DNA of 64,000 nucleotides from Nitrospina sp. GTDB lineage: Bacteria > Nitrospinota > Nitrospinia > Nitrospinales > VA-1. The stretch is from assembly GCA_018673915.1 (NCBI GenBank), contig JABHBK010000027.1:1-64000 (forward strand), written 5' to 3'. A program made the translations under genes and the position numbers. The notes under the pieces are model-generated. The model was given only the letters and a program-made list of their open reading frames with translations. It had not been told where the DNA came from and searched no databases. Below are positions 1 to 8,146 of the stretch, piece by piece (positions within the stretch are counted from its first letter, which is position 1; the number at the start of each line of letters is the position of its first letter).

Positions 1-104
1 CAACGGTTCGTATTAAATACGAATGTGAACTGCTCTTTCGGATGCTTTTCGTCGTAGACGTATGTGGCCATCCGACCCAGCTGCCAGTTATAGACTTCAG
101 GCAT
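1..104 (-). CDS. nxrB: Nitrite oxidoreductase beta subunit NxrB, N-terminal fragment
   Basis: Only the first 34 codons and two bases of codon 35 are inside the window; the gene runs off the left edge. The start is ATG (complement of 102-104), preceded by a strong GGAGGT at complement 111-116. The visible protein opens with MPEVYNWQLGR and reaches FVFNTNR, and codon 35 begins TG, compatible with the first cluster-ligand cysteine. This matches my memory of the conserved start of NxrB, the four-[4Fe-4S] ferredoxin-like subunit that passes electrons from the molybdenum subunit NxrA during nitrite oxidation. A related type II DMSO-reductase-family or nitrate reductase beta subunit is the alternative. 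The upstream neighbour has its own terminator, so nxrB probably has its own promoter in 105-200, although no clear -35/-10 pair is visible. Confidence 0.72.
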   Translation of the reverse strand, partial: MPEVYNWQLGRMATYVYDEKHPKEQFTFVFNTNR

Positions 105-201
105 TATATAACCTCCTTATTAACATTGGTTAGACGTTGAAAATGATCAACCCCAGACCAACTATTAGGGAAAAAAAATCTTACTTAAAAAAACAAAACA
201 C

Positions 202-228
202 AAAAAAAGCCGGTTAACCCACACCAGC
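202..228 (-). terminator. Rho-independent terminator overlapping the stop of the zinc-ribbon gene
   Basis: Read on the minus strand, GCTGGT (223-228) pairs with ACCGGC (209-214), with one G-T pair, and is followed by seven T. The stem overlaps the stop codon of the gene ending at 214. It separates that gene transcriptionally from nxrB. Confidence 0.65.
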
Positions 229-1401
229 CCTTAATTCATAAACCTCAATACATCGGTCGCAACCGCCATCTCGGCTTTCCCAATCCGGGAAATCGATCTG
301 AATGGCTTCAATCACCATTTCATCACAGATACTTTCTGGATCGTCCACCCAGTTATAAGTCGGGAATTTACATAGCGGACAAGGTGATCCTTGCAAATGG
401 ATATAATCCTTATCTTCATCCGTTATCTCTCCGGGGTCGACATACTTACTCATCAGAGTATCGAGATCGGTAGCCATGGAGAGAAGCTCTTCGTGAGTCA
501 GCTTCTCAGTTTTCCATAACCCTTCAAAAATTCCCTTTCTCTGCTTCTCCGGGATTTTACGGTAAAAGTTATCAAATTCGCGGTACCGCGCTTCTTTGGG
601 CAGAACGGAAACAACACCCATGCGTGCCAAACGGGAATCCACATACATATTCCACAAAAGCCTGAATCGTGCTGTAATCAGATTCTTCACCGATGGGTTA
701 CCAGGGATAAAAGCGTCTTCATAGTCGAATTCGGGGTCGACCATATCCTTGGCATGCATAAATTCCTGAATCAGAAACGCATCAAGCTCCTGGGCTTCTT
801 CGGGATTGCTGAACCGGCTGGCCAGAACCCGCATTTCAATGATGGGATTTCCAGAAACCCGATTGAGAACATTGGAACCTTCATCTACTTTATTAATCGC
901 CCTTTTGACCGTTACTTCCTTGATCCGCTCCTCAAATTCACGGGCCAGGTCATAGGAAACTTCCGCAGAGACTTCCTCTATTTCGAGTTCATCGTCCTCT
1001 TCCATTTCAGCGACTGCAGTTTCGCTTTCTTCTGCTTGTGCTTCATCTTCACTAGCCTCAGCGTGTTCCGCCAATTCCTCAACGGCTTCCTGATTCTCAA
1101 TCTCTCCAGATTCAGCTTTTTGAGTCAGAGCAGATTTTCTAGCGGTGCGCCTACGTTTAGGTATGAGACCTACTGCTTCAAGAGCACGTAACACGTGATC
1201 TCCCAGCTTTAATCTTTCAAGAAAAAACAGACGATTTACCTTTTCAAAAGCCGCCTCCCGGTCATCTTCGGGAAGTTCATAAATAGGGTCGGCGAGAGAA
1301 TGGAATTCGTCATAATCAGCACGATAACCAGATCTTTCCAAATGGTTAAGATGCCTAAAAGCAGACTCTTCCATTAATTGAGCACTATAATTGACCTTCA
1401 T
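214..1401 (-). CDS. Acidic protein with C-terminal zinc ribbon, upstream of nxrB
   Basis: 395 aa, family not recognised. Residues 1-85 look helical. Residues about 90-150 are a Glu/Ala-rich acidic low-complexity linker, and 155-330 are again helical. The C-terminus carries CPLC (341-344), a lone Cys359 and CDRC (381-384), which suggests a zinc ribbon or similar metal knuckle. There is no signal peptide or membrane segment, so it is probably cytoplasmic. The start is ATG at 1401 with no strong Shine-Dalgarno. It lies directly upstream of nxrB on the same strand, but a terminator overlaps its stop codon. A role in maturation or regulation of nitrite oxidoreductase is a guess from position only. 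Confidence 0.7.
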   Translation of the reverse strand: MKVNYSAQLMEESAFRHLNHLERSGYRADYDEFHSLADPIYELPEDDREAAFEKVNRLFFLERLKLGDHVLRALEAVGLIPKRRRTARKSALTQKAESGEIENQEAVEELAEHAEASEDEAQAEESETAVAEMEEDDELEIEEVSAEVSYDLAREFEERIKEVTVKRAINKVDEGSNVLNRVSGNPIIEMRVLASRFSNPEEAQELDAFLIQEFMHAKDMVDPEFDYEDAFIPGNPSVKNLITARFRLLWNMYVDSRLARMGVVSVLPKEARYREFDNFYRKIPEKQRKGIFEGLWKTEKLTHEELLSMATDLDTLMSKYVDPGEITDEDKDYIHLQGSPCPLCKFPTYNWVDDPESICDEMVIEAIQIDFPDWESRDGGCDRCIEVYELRAGVG

Positions 1402-1823
1402 TTATCCACACAAAAAAAAGTTAAAAAATATTGACAAACCAGGCTAGCAAGGCAAAGTCCTGCCCTGAATTTTGAACTGATTAGCTTTTAATCTATCTCC
1501 TTTTAAAGGCCCGGTCAAGACAAATGGCCTTTATTTTTTATATTGTTAGGCCTTGAAAAAGCCTTTCTTTTCATCTTGGTACACCCAGGAAATTCAAGGT
1601 TTCCAAGTAGACCTGAAAAACCGCCCTAACCCTAAATTTTTAAACGGCTTTTAGTGGACTTAGCTAAGTTCCCACCAAACCTGATTTCCAGAATACTCAA
1701 ACTCTTGTCAAATATTTTTATAAAAAAATGCATTTATTACTCCCCGATATGCTTCCAAACAACTGAAAAACCTTGTTGGGAAATACCAGGAAGGACCGGT
1801 AGATATTACAAAAGCCTCAACGA
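1402..1823. other. Intergenic region with T-tailed hairpins
   Basis: 422 bases without a convincing gene. AAAGGCC (1505-1511) pairs with GGCCTTT (1526-1532), followed by a T-rich stretch, which would be a terminator on the plus strand although no plus-strand gene precedes it. A weaker AGGC/GCCT hairpin with a T-rich tail follows near 1548-1576. The segment should also hold the promoter of the zinc-ribbon gene, but none stands out. Confidence 0.4.
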
Positions 1824-4424
1824 CTATTTCTTATCAACCGTGTTTTTGAATTGTTCTATCTCCTGCAGTGCCTTCATGATCGGCTCTGGATCGCCTAAAT
1901 CTTTGGCAATTTTACGGGCTTTTGCGATGTATTCATCGGCAGGTTCATGGCGGGAAACCATGATCTCCATCCTGCCTACCGTCAAATAAAACTGAACCAG
2001 GCTAGTCCAACTTTTGGTCAATTCAAAACAGCTACTGGCTTGGTTGAAATAATCTTCCGCTTCCTCGAACAAGCCGTCTTTAAATTTCAAGTTACCCAAA
2101 TAGGTCAAGTCCTGCCCGGCACCTTGAAAATCGCCAGCCTCCCGGGTAAGAGTCAAAGCTTTAAGGTATGACTCTTCAGCCTCTTTACGTTCTCCATTAC
2201 TAAAAGCCAGGTTGGCAAGATTGCGGTAATCTTCAGCTATTTCTTTTTTATCGTTCAACTTATTGGAGAGCTCAAAAGCTTGTTGGAAATTTTCTTCAGC
2301 CTTTTCCCTATACCCGCGCCCCATATTGAATTTACCCAGGAACCTGAGATCGATGATAGCCTCTTTCGGATCGTTGAGTGCCTGAGAATTTTCCAGAGCC
2401 TTTTTGTAGTAGTCCTCCTGCTTCGTGCGCTCCTTTTTCTCAACATAGATATTCGAGAGAATCCGGCAATCAGCACAAGCATTGCGATAGTCTTTAATCC
2501 CTTCTGCAATGGCCAGGGCCTTTAACGCATATTTTTCCGCATTCGGCCAATCTTCTTTTTGCAGATAAAGGTTATAAACATTTCGATTATCTTCCGCCAT
2601 CTCCGGTTTGTTGTCAGATTTGGTATTAACTTCCAAGGCTTTTAAATAGTTTTTCTCGGCGTTGAACCAATCGGTTTTCTGCAAACTGATATTTCCCAGA
2701 TTACGATATTCAGACATGACTCCAGGCATGTTGCTATTGTCCTGATGAGCCTTCAGGGTTTTTTTGACCATCTTTTCCGCCACGTCCATTTTTCCAGCCA
2801 TAATCAGAACATTTAAATAACTGCCATAGATATCCTGAATGCCTTTGTGGTCCTGCAATTCCTGCTTGAGTTCAATGGCACGTGTATAGTTTTCTTCGGA
2901 CCCGGCAAAATCCTGCTTTTGCATTAAAATACTTCCAAGGTTCCCCAAGGACGAACTCAAGGCCGCCTTATCACCAGATTTCTCATGAATGGAAATAGTT
3001 TCTTTTGCCACCTCTTGCGCCTCATCCCAGTCATTGGCCATGAACGAAACATTACCTAAATCACTCAACAAGGTCAGTTTGAGTTTGCTGTCCTTCTCGA
3101 CCTCAGGCTTTTTAAGGGCTTCTCGGATTTGCTGCTTCCTGCTTTCCAGGTATTTGGGCTGAGAAAAAATAACCATCAATTTATTCTGCACCTCTTGAAC
3201 CGATTCCATCTCTTTCATCGCTTCATACAAATCACTGGCCCGCATCAGATAATCTTCCGCCTGGTCATACTCTTCATTCTTAATAAATATATCTCCCAGC
3301 GACTCACACTGCTGGGCAGTTCCTGGTCGGTTCTCATGTTTCTCCATCAGCTCCAAAGATTTGAAATACTGCTCTTTGGCACCCTCCCAGTTTTTCTGCA
3401 AAATTTTAACATTACCCAGGTTGGCATAACCTCTGGCTTCCCCTAACCCATCGCCCAATTCCTGCATGGCCTTCAAAGACTTCTCATAATGTTCCCATGC
3501 CAGATCGAGCTGGTTTTTGTTTAAATAAATATTTCCCAAACTCCCAAGGAGATAAGAGTTCCTGCGTTTATCCGAATCACCCACCACCTCTAGAGCTTTT
3601 TTGAAATTAGCTTCCGCCTCGTCGACCTTCTCCGTTTGCCCTTCGCTGACCATCTGCAAGTAAACCCCCGCCAGATTGGCATAACAGATTCCCGCTGAAG
3701 TTTTATCTTCCATGCCTTCCAACACAGCAATGGTTTTTTGAATGGTTTCCGCTACCTTGTCCATCCGCTTCCACTGAAAATAAAACTCTTCCAGGTCCTG
3801 CAGTTTAGCGATGACCTTGGTATTTTGTCCTGTTGAAGTGAGGGACTCTACTTCCGCCAGCAAGGCAGATTCGCCCTTCTTCAAATAGGTAGGATGTTTT
3901 TTGAGGGACTCGACCTTATTTTCCAGTTGCTGGATTTTACGCTCATCCTGTTTTGCCAATGCCATAAAATCCTTGGCCTTCTGGTAGTAGTCAATGGCTT
4001 GTTCCAGGTTTTCTTGCTTCAGGCAGGTGTTTCCCAGGTATTCATTATAGATCCCCTGACCGAGGGCATCGTCAGCCTTGATCATGATCTGCAGGGCTTT
4101 TTGGTAACTCTCTTCTGCTTTATCCAAACTGCCTTGATAAAAATAAACGCTACCGAGGTTACCGAGGGAACTTTCGATGCCTTTATCATCATTAAGCTTT
4201 TCCATGAAGGTTAAGGAGCGAGAATAAAAATCTTCCGCCTTATCAAACTGCTTGCTTTGGAAAAAGATATTACCCAGGTTACCCAACACATAGGCTTGGC
4301 CTGTGTCGTCCCCGGCCTTTTCCATGTGCTTCAAAGCCTCGAGAAAATTGGATTTCGCATCTTCAATATTATTTTTCTGCAAATTCTCATAGCCGAGTTT
4401 CTCGAAATTCCTACCTTCTTCCAT
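1824..4424 (-). CDS. Large tetratricopeptide-repeat protein
   Basis: 866 aa consisting almost entirely of TPR units of about 34-40 residues. Recurring motifs are LGNLGNI, YxxALxxxEK and GNLGSV, with roughly twenty units. The signatures resemble the TPR_12 / G-protein-modulator (Rapsyn, LGN) style of repeat, which serves as a protein-binding scaffold. No enzymatic domain, signal peptide or transmembrane segment is visible, so it is probably cytosolic. The start ATG at 4424 has an AAGGTGGG ribosome binding site just upstream. It is divergent from the 651-aa gene at 4788. The binding partner is unknown. Confidence 0.85.
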   Translation of the reverse strand: MEEGRNFEKLGYENLQKNNIEDAKSNFLEALKHMEKAGDDTGQAYVLGNLGNIFFQSKQFDKAEDFYSRSLTFMEKLNDDKGIESSLGNLGSVYFYQGSLDKAEESYQKALQIMIKADDALGQGIYNEYLGNTCLKQENLEQAIDYYQKAKDFMALAKQDERKIQQLENKVESLKKHPTYLKKGESALLAEVESLTSTGQNTKVIAKLQDLEEFYFQWKRMDKVAETIQKTIAVLEGMEDKTSAGICYANLAGVYLQMVSEGQTEKVDEAEANFKKALEVVGDSDKRRNSYLLGSLGNIYLNKNQLDLAWEHYEKSLKAMQELGDGLGEARGYANLGNVKILQKNWEGAKEQYFKSLELMEKHENRPGTAQQCESLGDIFIKNEEYDQAEDYLMRASDLYEAMKEMESVQEVQNKLMVIFSQPKYLESRKQQIREALKKPEVEKDSKLKLTLLSDLGNVSFMANDWDEAQEVAKETISIHEKSGDKAALSSSLGNLGSILMQKQDFAGSEENYTRAIELKQELQDHKGIQDIYGSYLNVLIMAGKMDVAEKMVKKTLKAHQDNSNMPGVMSEYRNLGNISLQKTDWFNAEKNYLKALEVNTKSDNKPEMAEDNRNVYNLYLQKEDWPNAEKYALKALAIAEGIKDYRNACADCRILSNIYVEKKERTKQEDYYKKALENSQALNDPKEAIIDLRFLGKFNMGRGYREKAEENFQQAFELSNKLNDKKEIAEDYRNLANLAFSNGERKEAEESYLKALTLTREAGDFQGAGQDLTYLGNLKFKDGLFEEAEDYFNQASSCFELTKSWTSLVQFYLTVGRMEIMVSRHEPADEYIAKARKIAKDLGDPEPIMKALQEIEQFKNTVDKK

Positions 4425-4787
4425 AATCCCACCTTCATTAAAAATATGAGTTTGTAATTAATATAGAAAACGTCATTCAAAATATAAAGGTCGCCGTCCA
4501 TCCCGACCCTGCTATTCTGGAAACGCTTGTAAACAGTTTATATTTCACGGGTTTAGACTATGAATTATAATGGGCTTCCCGCTCCCTGTCAACAATACGG
4601 AGAACCTCTGCCCACTAGCCGTGGGGCAACCAGCAAGGGCTCTATCTCACGGGCAAGAATTTCGTTGGCTTGATGAGAATTCACCTCATCCCAGCCGGGC
4701 AACCCCGATCCGGTCAGAAAAACGTAACTTTATCTTGCGAGAGTGACAGCGTTATTATAGATTGACTCTTCGCTGAAAGGAACTCAC
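4425..4787. other. Divergent intergenic region containing repeat R1
   Basis: 363 bases between the divergent TPR gene and the 651-aa gene. It must hold both promoters, but no strong -35/-10 pair is evident. The middle is occupied by a copy of the dispersed hairpin element (R1, 4611-4702). No further ORF or RNA structure was recognised. Confidence 0.45.
4611..4702 (+). repeat. Dispersed hairpin element, copy R1
   Basis: It begins with the hairpin CCCAC-TAGCC-GTGGG followed by GCAACCAGCAAGGGC, matching the terminal module seen in the other copies (hairpin, then an AAC-AGYAA motif). The distal end is less clear. It lies in the divergent promoter region rather than at a gene 3' end. Confidence 0.5.
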
Positions 4788-6743
4788 GTGAAGAAAACAG
4801 AAAAACTGATCAATGCATTAATGGGGGAAGGCTCGCTAACCTTTGCCAGTAACTTGGAATACGCTACAGAGCTGGAAAAGAAAATTCCTAATCTTGAAAC
4901 TCAGGAGCTTGATGGCAGTACCCTGTGGTTCGAGAACGGATCTGCCAGCGTTGCCAATACCCGTGTCATCGTTAACTCGACCGGACATATAGTCTTTTTT
5001 AACGAAGAGGGTAGACGTTTCCTCTGTACCGATCCGAATGGGCAGCCTTTACATGAAGCCTTATGGACCGAAAATAACGGAAAAATACAGCTGGCCCAGG
5101 CCCGGATGCAACTGGATAACAAACAATGGGTGGGCATTAAACCCTGCGCCAAAACTTTCCAGACGCAAATCGACATCAGCAGTCATGACGGCTGGGAAAA
5201 AATGACTCTGGACAACCTGCGCGAAAAAGCCGCCGAAGCCTGGCGCGTCCCCCTCTCCGAAGTGAAATACTTTTACGACGATGAAAATATGATTCACCAG
5301 GGAGACGGCAAATATAATATTCAACTGGTTAAAGATGGGCTCTATGCCCTGCATGAAGGCAGTTTCGATAAATCGCTTTTTATCAGTTTCATGTTCCGAG
5401 TCAACTGGGCCCGGCTGGACCTGATTCCGGTTGTCGAGCTGTTCCAGTCGACGTTGCCGGGAACCGGCGGAGCCGTGTTCGAATTCATCTGGGGCATATA
5501 TCAAGATCAAATACGGGAAGAAAAACTGCCAACTTTGAGGTATCGCGGACTTCCTACTTATCCCTCAAAAGAAGCGTTCAATATTTTTTCAGCCTTTTTT
5601 GTTCCAGAAGCTCCAGAAGGCAAGGACATCAAAAAATTATTTATGGATCCCATGACCTCGCATGAGGTCACATGGACACCGCAAAAGCACGCGCCGGTTC
5701 GTTATTTCGATGACACCCAGAAAATAGCCGTCACCGTACAAGATGGCTACCTTTACAAAGTGACTTCTTTTGACGACCCGATTACTTTCCCTTACACCAA
5801 TTGCGGTGGAGTGAGAAGACCTCCCATCGAACGGCAAGTTCAGGTAGGGACCCAATCGTTCACCCTGCTGGAAGGGGAACTGGCAAGGGAGGTTGTTTTC
5901 GAGCCCATCTGGGGAATCCGCCCTCAAACGACTGTTCCCAAACTACCGGCAAAACCCCCGTTCACCTGGAAATGGTTCTTCAATGGAGAGCCACCTATGG
6001 TCGATCCGGTCAAAGCGCAATACACGGTTCCGTTTTATCCTGAAGGAGCGGCAGATATTGATGAGTCTTCCTTACAGCCAATGGTACTCGACCAGATTTT
6101 CTACTATATGGAAATGGCTCCAGCCATGGCGCACCGGCTGGAAAAAATAGACAAGGTGCTCATCCATACCTTCGACACCGTGCTGGCCGGTTGTATCGAC
6201 TGCACGAAAGAACGTGAATACACGGTCCTCTATAGTGACCCGGAGTTCGCGCAAAAGAACGCGCAACTGTTATGGAACTTTGCTCTGGCAAAGGACCAAC
6301 TACTAAACTTGCAAAAGGTCTCTTTCTTACCAGAAAAGGATCATATCGCTCACGCCTACAGCAATAAATATGGTCTGATTTTTAAATGGATTCCATTCAT
6401 GTATCATCCCGACCGCGAGGCTTGCGAAAACATGCTCAAAGCTTTAATAGGATCACTCTTGCCTGACGGATATATCTTTTTGGTTGGGCCCCGTCCTCTG
6501 GAAGGACTGTTCGAGCATTATGGATTGGAAAAGCTTTATAACGACCCGGTTTACAATATGCCATTTTTCCGCCAGCACCTGAAAATGTGCCCGGAAAATC
6601 AAGTTCATCCCGACCTCTGCGTATTCCTGTTAGAGAAAAAAGCACCGGAAGAGAAAAATATTATCCAACCTGCTTCGGACCAAGCAACCAGCGAGTTCGA
6701 CGGCAACGTCCCACAAATGCGCGGCTTTAAAAGACCTAACTAG
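4788..6743 (+). CDS. Uncharacterised 651-aa protein with possible methyltransferase-like C-terminus
   Basis: 651 aa, family not recognised. The start is GTG at 4788 with AAAGGAA eight bases upstream. Residues about 1-130 alternate short strands. The middle is rich in Pro, Trp and Tyr (for example PFTWKWFF). The last about 190 residues look like a degenerate class I SAM-methyltransferase fold, ending with a LLPDGYIFLVGP turn typical of the late strand-loop-strand of that fold. A canonical SAM-binding GxGxG loop is not evident, so activity is doubtful. No signal peptide or membrane segment is seen. The stop codon is followed immediately by a hairpin of the dispersed repeat type. Confidence 0.65.
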   Translation: MKKTEKLINALMGEGSLTFASNLEYATELEKKIPNLETQELDGSTLWFENGSASVANTRVIVNSTGHIVFFNEEGRRFLCTDPNGQPLHEALWTENNGKIQLAQARMQLDNKQWVGIKPCAKTFQTQIDISSHDGWEKMTLDNLREKAAEAWRVPLSEVKYFYDDENMIHQGDGKYNIQLVKDGLYALHEGSFDKSLFISFMFRVNWARLDLIPVVELFQSTLPGTGGAVFEFIWGIYQDQIREEKLPTLRYRGLPTYPSKEAFNIFSAFFVPEAPEGKDIKKLFMDPMTSHEVTWTPQKHAPVRYFDDTQKIAVTVQDGYLYKVTSFDDPITFPYTNCGGVRRPPIERQVQVGTQSFTLLEGELAREVVFEPIWGIRPQTTVPKLPAKPPFTWKWFFNGEPPMVDPVKAQYTVPFYPEGAADIDESSLQPMVLDQIFYYMEMAPAMAHRLEKIDKVLIHTFDTVLAGCIDCTKEREYTVLYSDPEFAQKNAQLLWNFALAKDQLLNLQKVSFLPEKDHIAHAYSNKYGLIFKWIPFMYHPDREACENMLKALIGSLLPDGYIFLVGPRPLEGLFEHYGLEKLYNDPVYNMPFFRQHLKMCPENQVHPDLCVFLLEKKAPEEKNIIQPASDQATSEFDGNVPQMRGFKRPN

Positions 6744-6793
6744 CGGCGAAGGCGCCGCGGCCTATGTTGTCATCCTGAATTCATCGAAGGATC
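6744..6793 (+). repeat. Hairpin abutting stop codon, plus TCATCCTGAA-type repeat
   Basis: Directly after the TAG at 6741-6743 comes CGGCG (6744-6748) pairing with CGCCG (6753-6757). It is followed by the TCATCCTGAATTCATCGAAG motif, a short interspersed sequence type found in many bacterial genomes. A second related motif occurs near 25457-25483. Confidence 0.5.
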
Positions 6794-6861
6794 ATGCCCC
6801 GAAGGGACAAATGCAGAACTTGATAAATTGTGCTACCGCTTCCCCTTCAAAAAATTGGGCC

Positions 6862-6895
6862 GGCAGAAAAGGTCCGCTATCGGCCAAAAGCAGAC
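6862..6895 (+). repeat. 34-bp direct repeat, copy 1
   Basis: GGCAGAAAAGGTCCGCTATC followed by a segment ending AAAAGCAGAC. It matches 7349-7382 at 30 of 34 positions in the same orientation. The two copies bracket the reverse-transcriptase remnant and the tandem duplication. Confidence 0.65.
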
Positions 6896-6937
6896 ATTTA
6901 CAATTTCCAAAAAAATAGATCACAGGGAGTACCCCCC

Positions 6938-7066
6938 CCGAACAAAACTTTCATAGGTCGAATCGCTAAAGGCTTCAACTTTTTAGGATATAGCTTTGAG
7001 CCTAAGGGACGAGGAATTAATTACACTGCAAGATTAAATCAAAAAGCCCCATCAACCCCCTTGTAG
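6938..7066 (+). pseudogene. Remnant of a reverse transcriptase / group II intron-encoded protein
   Basis: The frame contains KTFIGRIAKGFNFLGYSF followed by PKG. This is the characteristic segment just after the catalytic core of group-II-intron-like and related bacterial reverse transcriptases (KTxIGRxxxGFxFLGYxF). Only about 40 residues survive. The YADD catalytic region is absent and the frame ends inside a hairpin at 7066. There is no start codon or ribosome binding site of its own, so this is a dead fragment of a mobile element. Confidence 0.6.
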
Positions 7067-7080
7067 GGTTGTGGGGCTTT
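7041..7080 (-). terminator. Strong hairpin, possible terminator
   Basis: AAAGCCCCA (7043-7051) pairs with TGGGGCTTT (7072-7080), and an inner CAACCC/GGGTTG extends the stem. On the minus strand it is followed by a run of five T, so it could terminate leftward transcripts such as those of the GNAT gene or the micro-ORF at 7175-7255. Confidence 0.5.
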
Positions 7081-7174
7081 AATCTATTCGTTGACCCGTC
7101 TTTTAAATCACTCGGTCAAGATCGGGCATATTCCAAATTATATTGGAATTGAATGGGATTTTATTTCATGTGAA

Positions 7175-7255
7175 TTAATTATTAGGTGGACTCTCAGTTT
7201 CCATAACATCCTCCGAAGTAAATATTGATGGGTTATGAACTGTTCCATTTTCCAT
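7175..7255 (-). CDS. Candidate 26-aa micro-ORF across a tandem duplication
   Basis: The start ATG is the complement of 7253-7255, with GGAGG four bases upstream (complement 7260-7264). The frame runs 26 codons to TAA at 7175. A second GGAGG...ATG lies in frame 17 codons downstream, created by the 51-bp tandem duplication. The peptide is acidic and hydrophilic and resembles nothing known to me. It may be a leader, a degraded gene end or chance. Confidence 0.25.
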   Translation of the reverse strand: MENGTVHNPSIFTSEDVMETESPPNN

Positions 7256-7298
7256 AAAACCTCCAATGTAAATATTGATGGCTTACGAACAGTTCTAT
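7198..7298. repeat. Two tandem copies of a 51-bp unit
   Basis: Copy 1 is 7198-7248 and copy 2 is 7249-7298, directly adjacent. Both begin TTTCCATAA and share GTAAATATTGATGG. The duplication length is a multiple of three in the micro-ORF frame. It sits between the two 34-bp direct repeats. Confidence 0.7.
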
Positions 7299-7348
7299 TG
7301 TACAACACCCCTTCGTAAATGCAAAAAATAAACCCCTAAAAACAGGCG

Positions 7349-7382
7349 GGCAGAAAAGGTCTGTTATCAGCCAAAAGCGGAC
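7349..7382 (+). repeat. 34-bp direct repeat, copy 2
   Basis: Same sequence as 6862-6895 with four substitutions. It is followed by CGTTCTGCTGGGATCGAAC and then the stop codon of the GNAT gene on the other strand. A distant relative of the AAGCGGAC motif, inverted, appears near 7978-7995, on the other side of the GNAT gene. Confidence 0.65.
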
Positions 7383-7403
7383 GTTCTGCTGGGATCGAAC
7401 AAG

Positions 7404-7889
7404 TCATTCGGTAACTAGGCGATACTTTAGAAATAGGACCCCATCATATTCGGTCTCTTCGACAAACCTAGCTCCAAGCCGTTCAAGTCCCACGAATTTC
7501 TTACGCGAATTTGGCAATAGGAATGTCACGAAAGGAATTTTTTCATCGGCTACAGCAAGCTCAATTGCCTTCTTTAAGATATGCACACCCAGGCCAAAGA
7601 ATTCTGGCTTAAGCACCAACCCGTAATCCCACTCGTCGCCTTCTTTCTGAAATCCACCCCATCCGGCATAGGTGTCGTTACAGAGGATTGCCTCATGACC
7701 AAGTCCATCACGACGCCAGCACTCTTCTTTAGTTGCAACGAATTCGGAAACTGCATTTTGGTCCCATTTGAATGTAAGGAGGGGCATGTGCTCCGCGACG
7801 CGGGCGTCAGACATATGGGCAATGATCTCGTCTGGGGAAATGTCTGTCAATCGTGCGAAGGTGATTGTGGGCTCAGATTTGTTGATCAT
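7404..7889 (-). CDS. GNAT-family N-acetyltransferase
   Basis: 161 aa, the usual length for a single GNAT domain. The pattern is that of the RimJ/RimL-like branch: N-terminal strand and helices, then WGGFQ and WDYGLVLKPEFFGLGVHILKK, the acetyl-CoA pyrophosphate loop region, with a C-terminal LERLGARFVEE strand. The substrate is unknown; protein N-termini or small amines are typical for the superfamily. The ATG at 7889 has AAGAAGG just upstream. The gene is isolated and flanked on both sides by repeat debris, so it may be a recent acquisition. Confidence 0.75.
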   Translation of the reverse strand: MINKSEPTITFARLTDISPDEIIAHMSDARVAEHMPLLTFKWDQNAVSEFVATKEECWRRDGLGHEAILCNDTYAGWGGFQKEGDEWDYGLVLKPEFFGLGVHILKKAIELAVADEKIPFVTFLLPNSRKKFVGLERLGARFVEETEYDGVLFLKYRLVTE

Positions 7890-8099
7890 TTAACCTTCTT
7901 ACCGATAGTACGAAATCTTATTAGAGATTGATAACGAATGTACGCTATGGGTCGTTTGTAGACTTACGATCCGTGTGATCGAGCGTCCGCTTTTTCATAC
8001 CCAAGTGTCATTATTCGGATATTCCGTTTCGGATTTTATCGGCTTGTCGGTAATAGGGCAAGGAAATGCTTATAGATGATAGTTAAAGGCGCAACGGCC

Positions 8100-8146
8100 T
8101 TTGCTAGCTTGGCAAGTATCGATCATTGAGTCCAGCGGCTCGCTGG
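8100..8146 (-). repeat. Dispersed hairpin element, copy R2 (partial)
   Basis: The perfect hairpin CCAGCG-GCT-CGCTGG (8132-8146) begins on the base after the stop codon of the radical SAM gene, reading in that gene's direction. Downstream are a weak AATGATCGATAC module and an AAGCTAGC motif. The distal end is unclear. Confidence 0.45.

Noticed and set aside
1505-1540. A terminator for a plus-strand gene near 1500
   Set aside because: The hairpin and T-run are real, but no plus-strand gene lies upstream, so only a description of the region is given.
6830-6937. The upstream part of the frame containing the reverse-transcriptase remnant
   Set aside because: It reads through short-repeat sequence and has no similarity to a reverse transcriptase. 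Only 6938-7066 is counted as the remnant.
7198-7298. A CRISPR-like array
   Set aside because: Only two directly adjacent copies with no unique spacer between them; this is a tandem duplication, and no cas gene is nearby.
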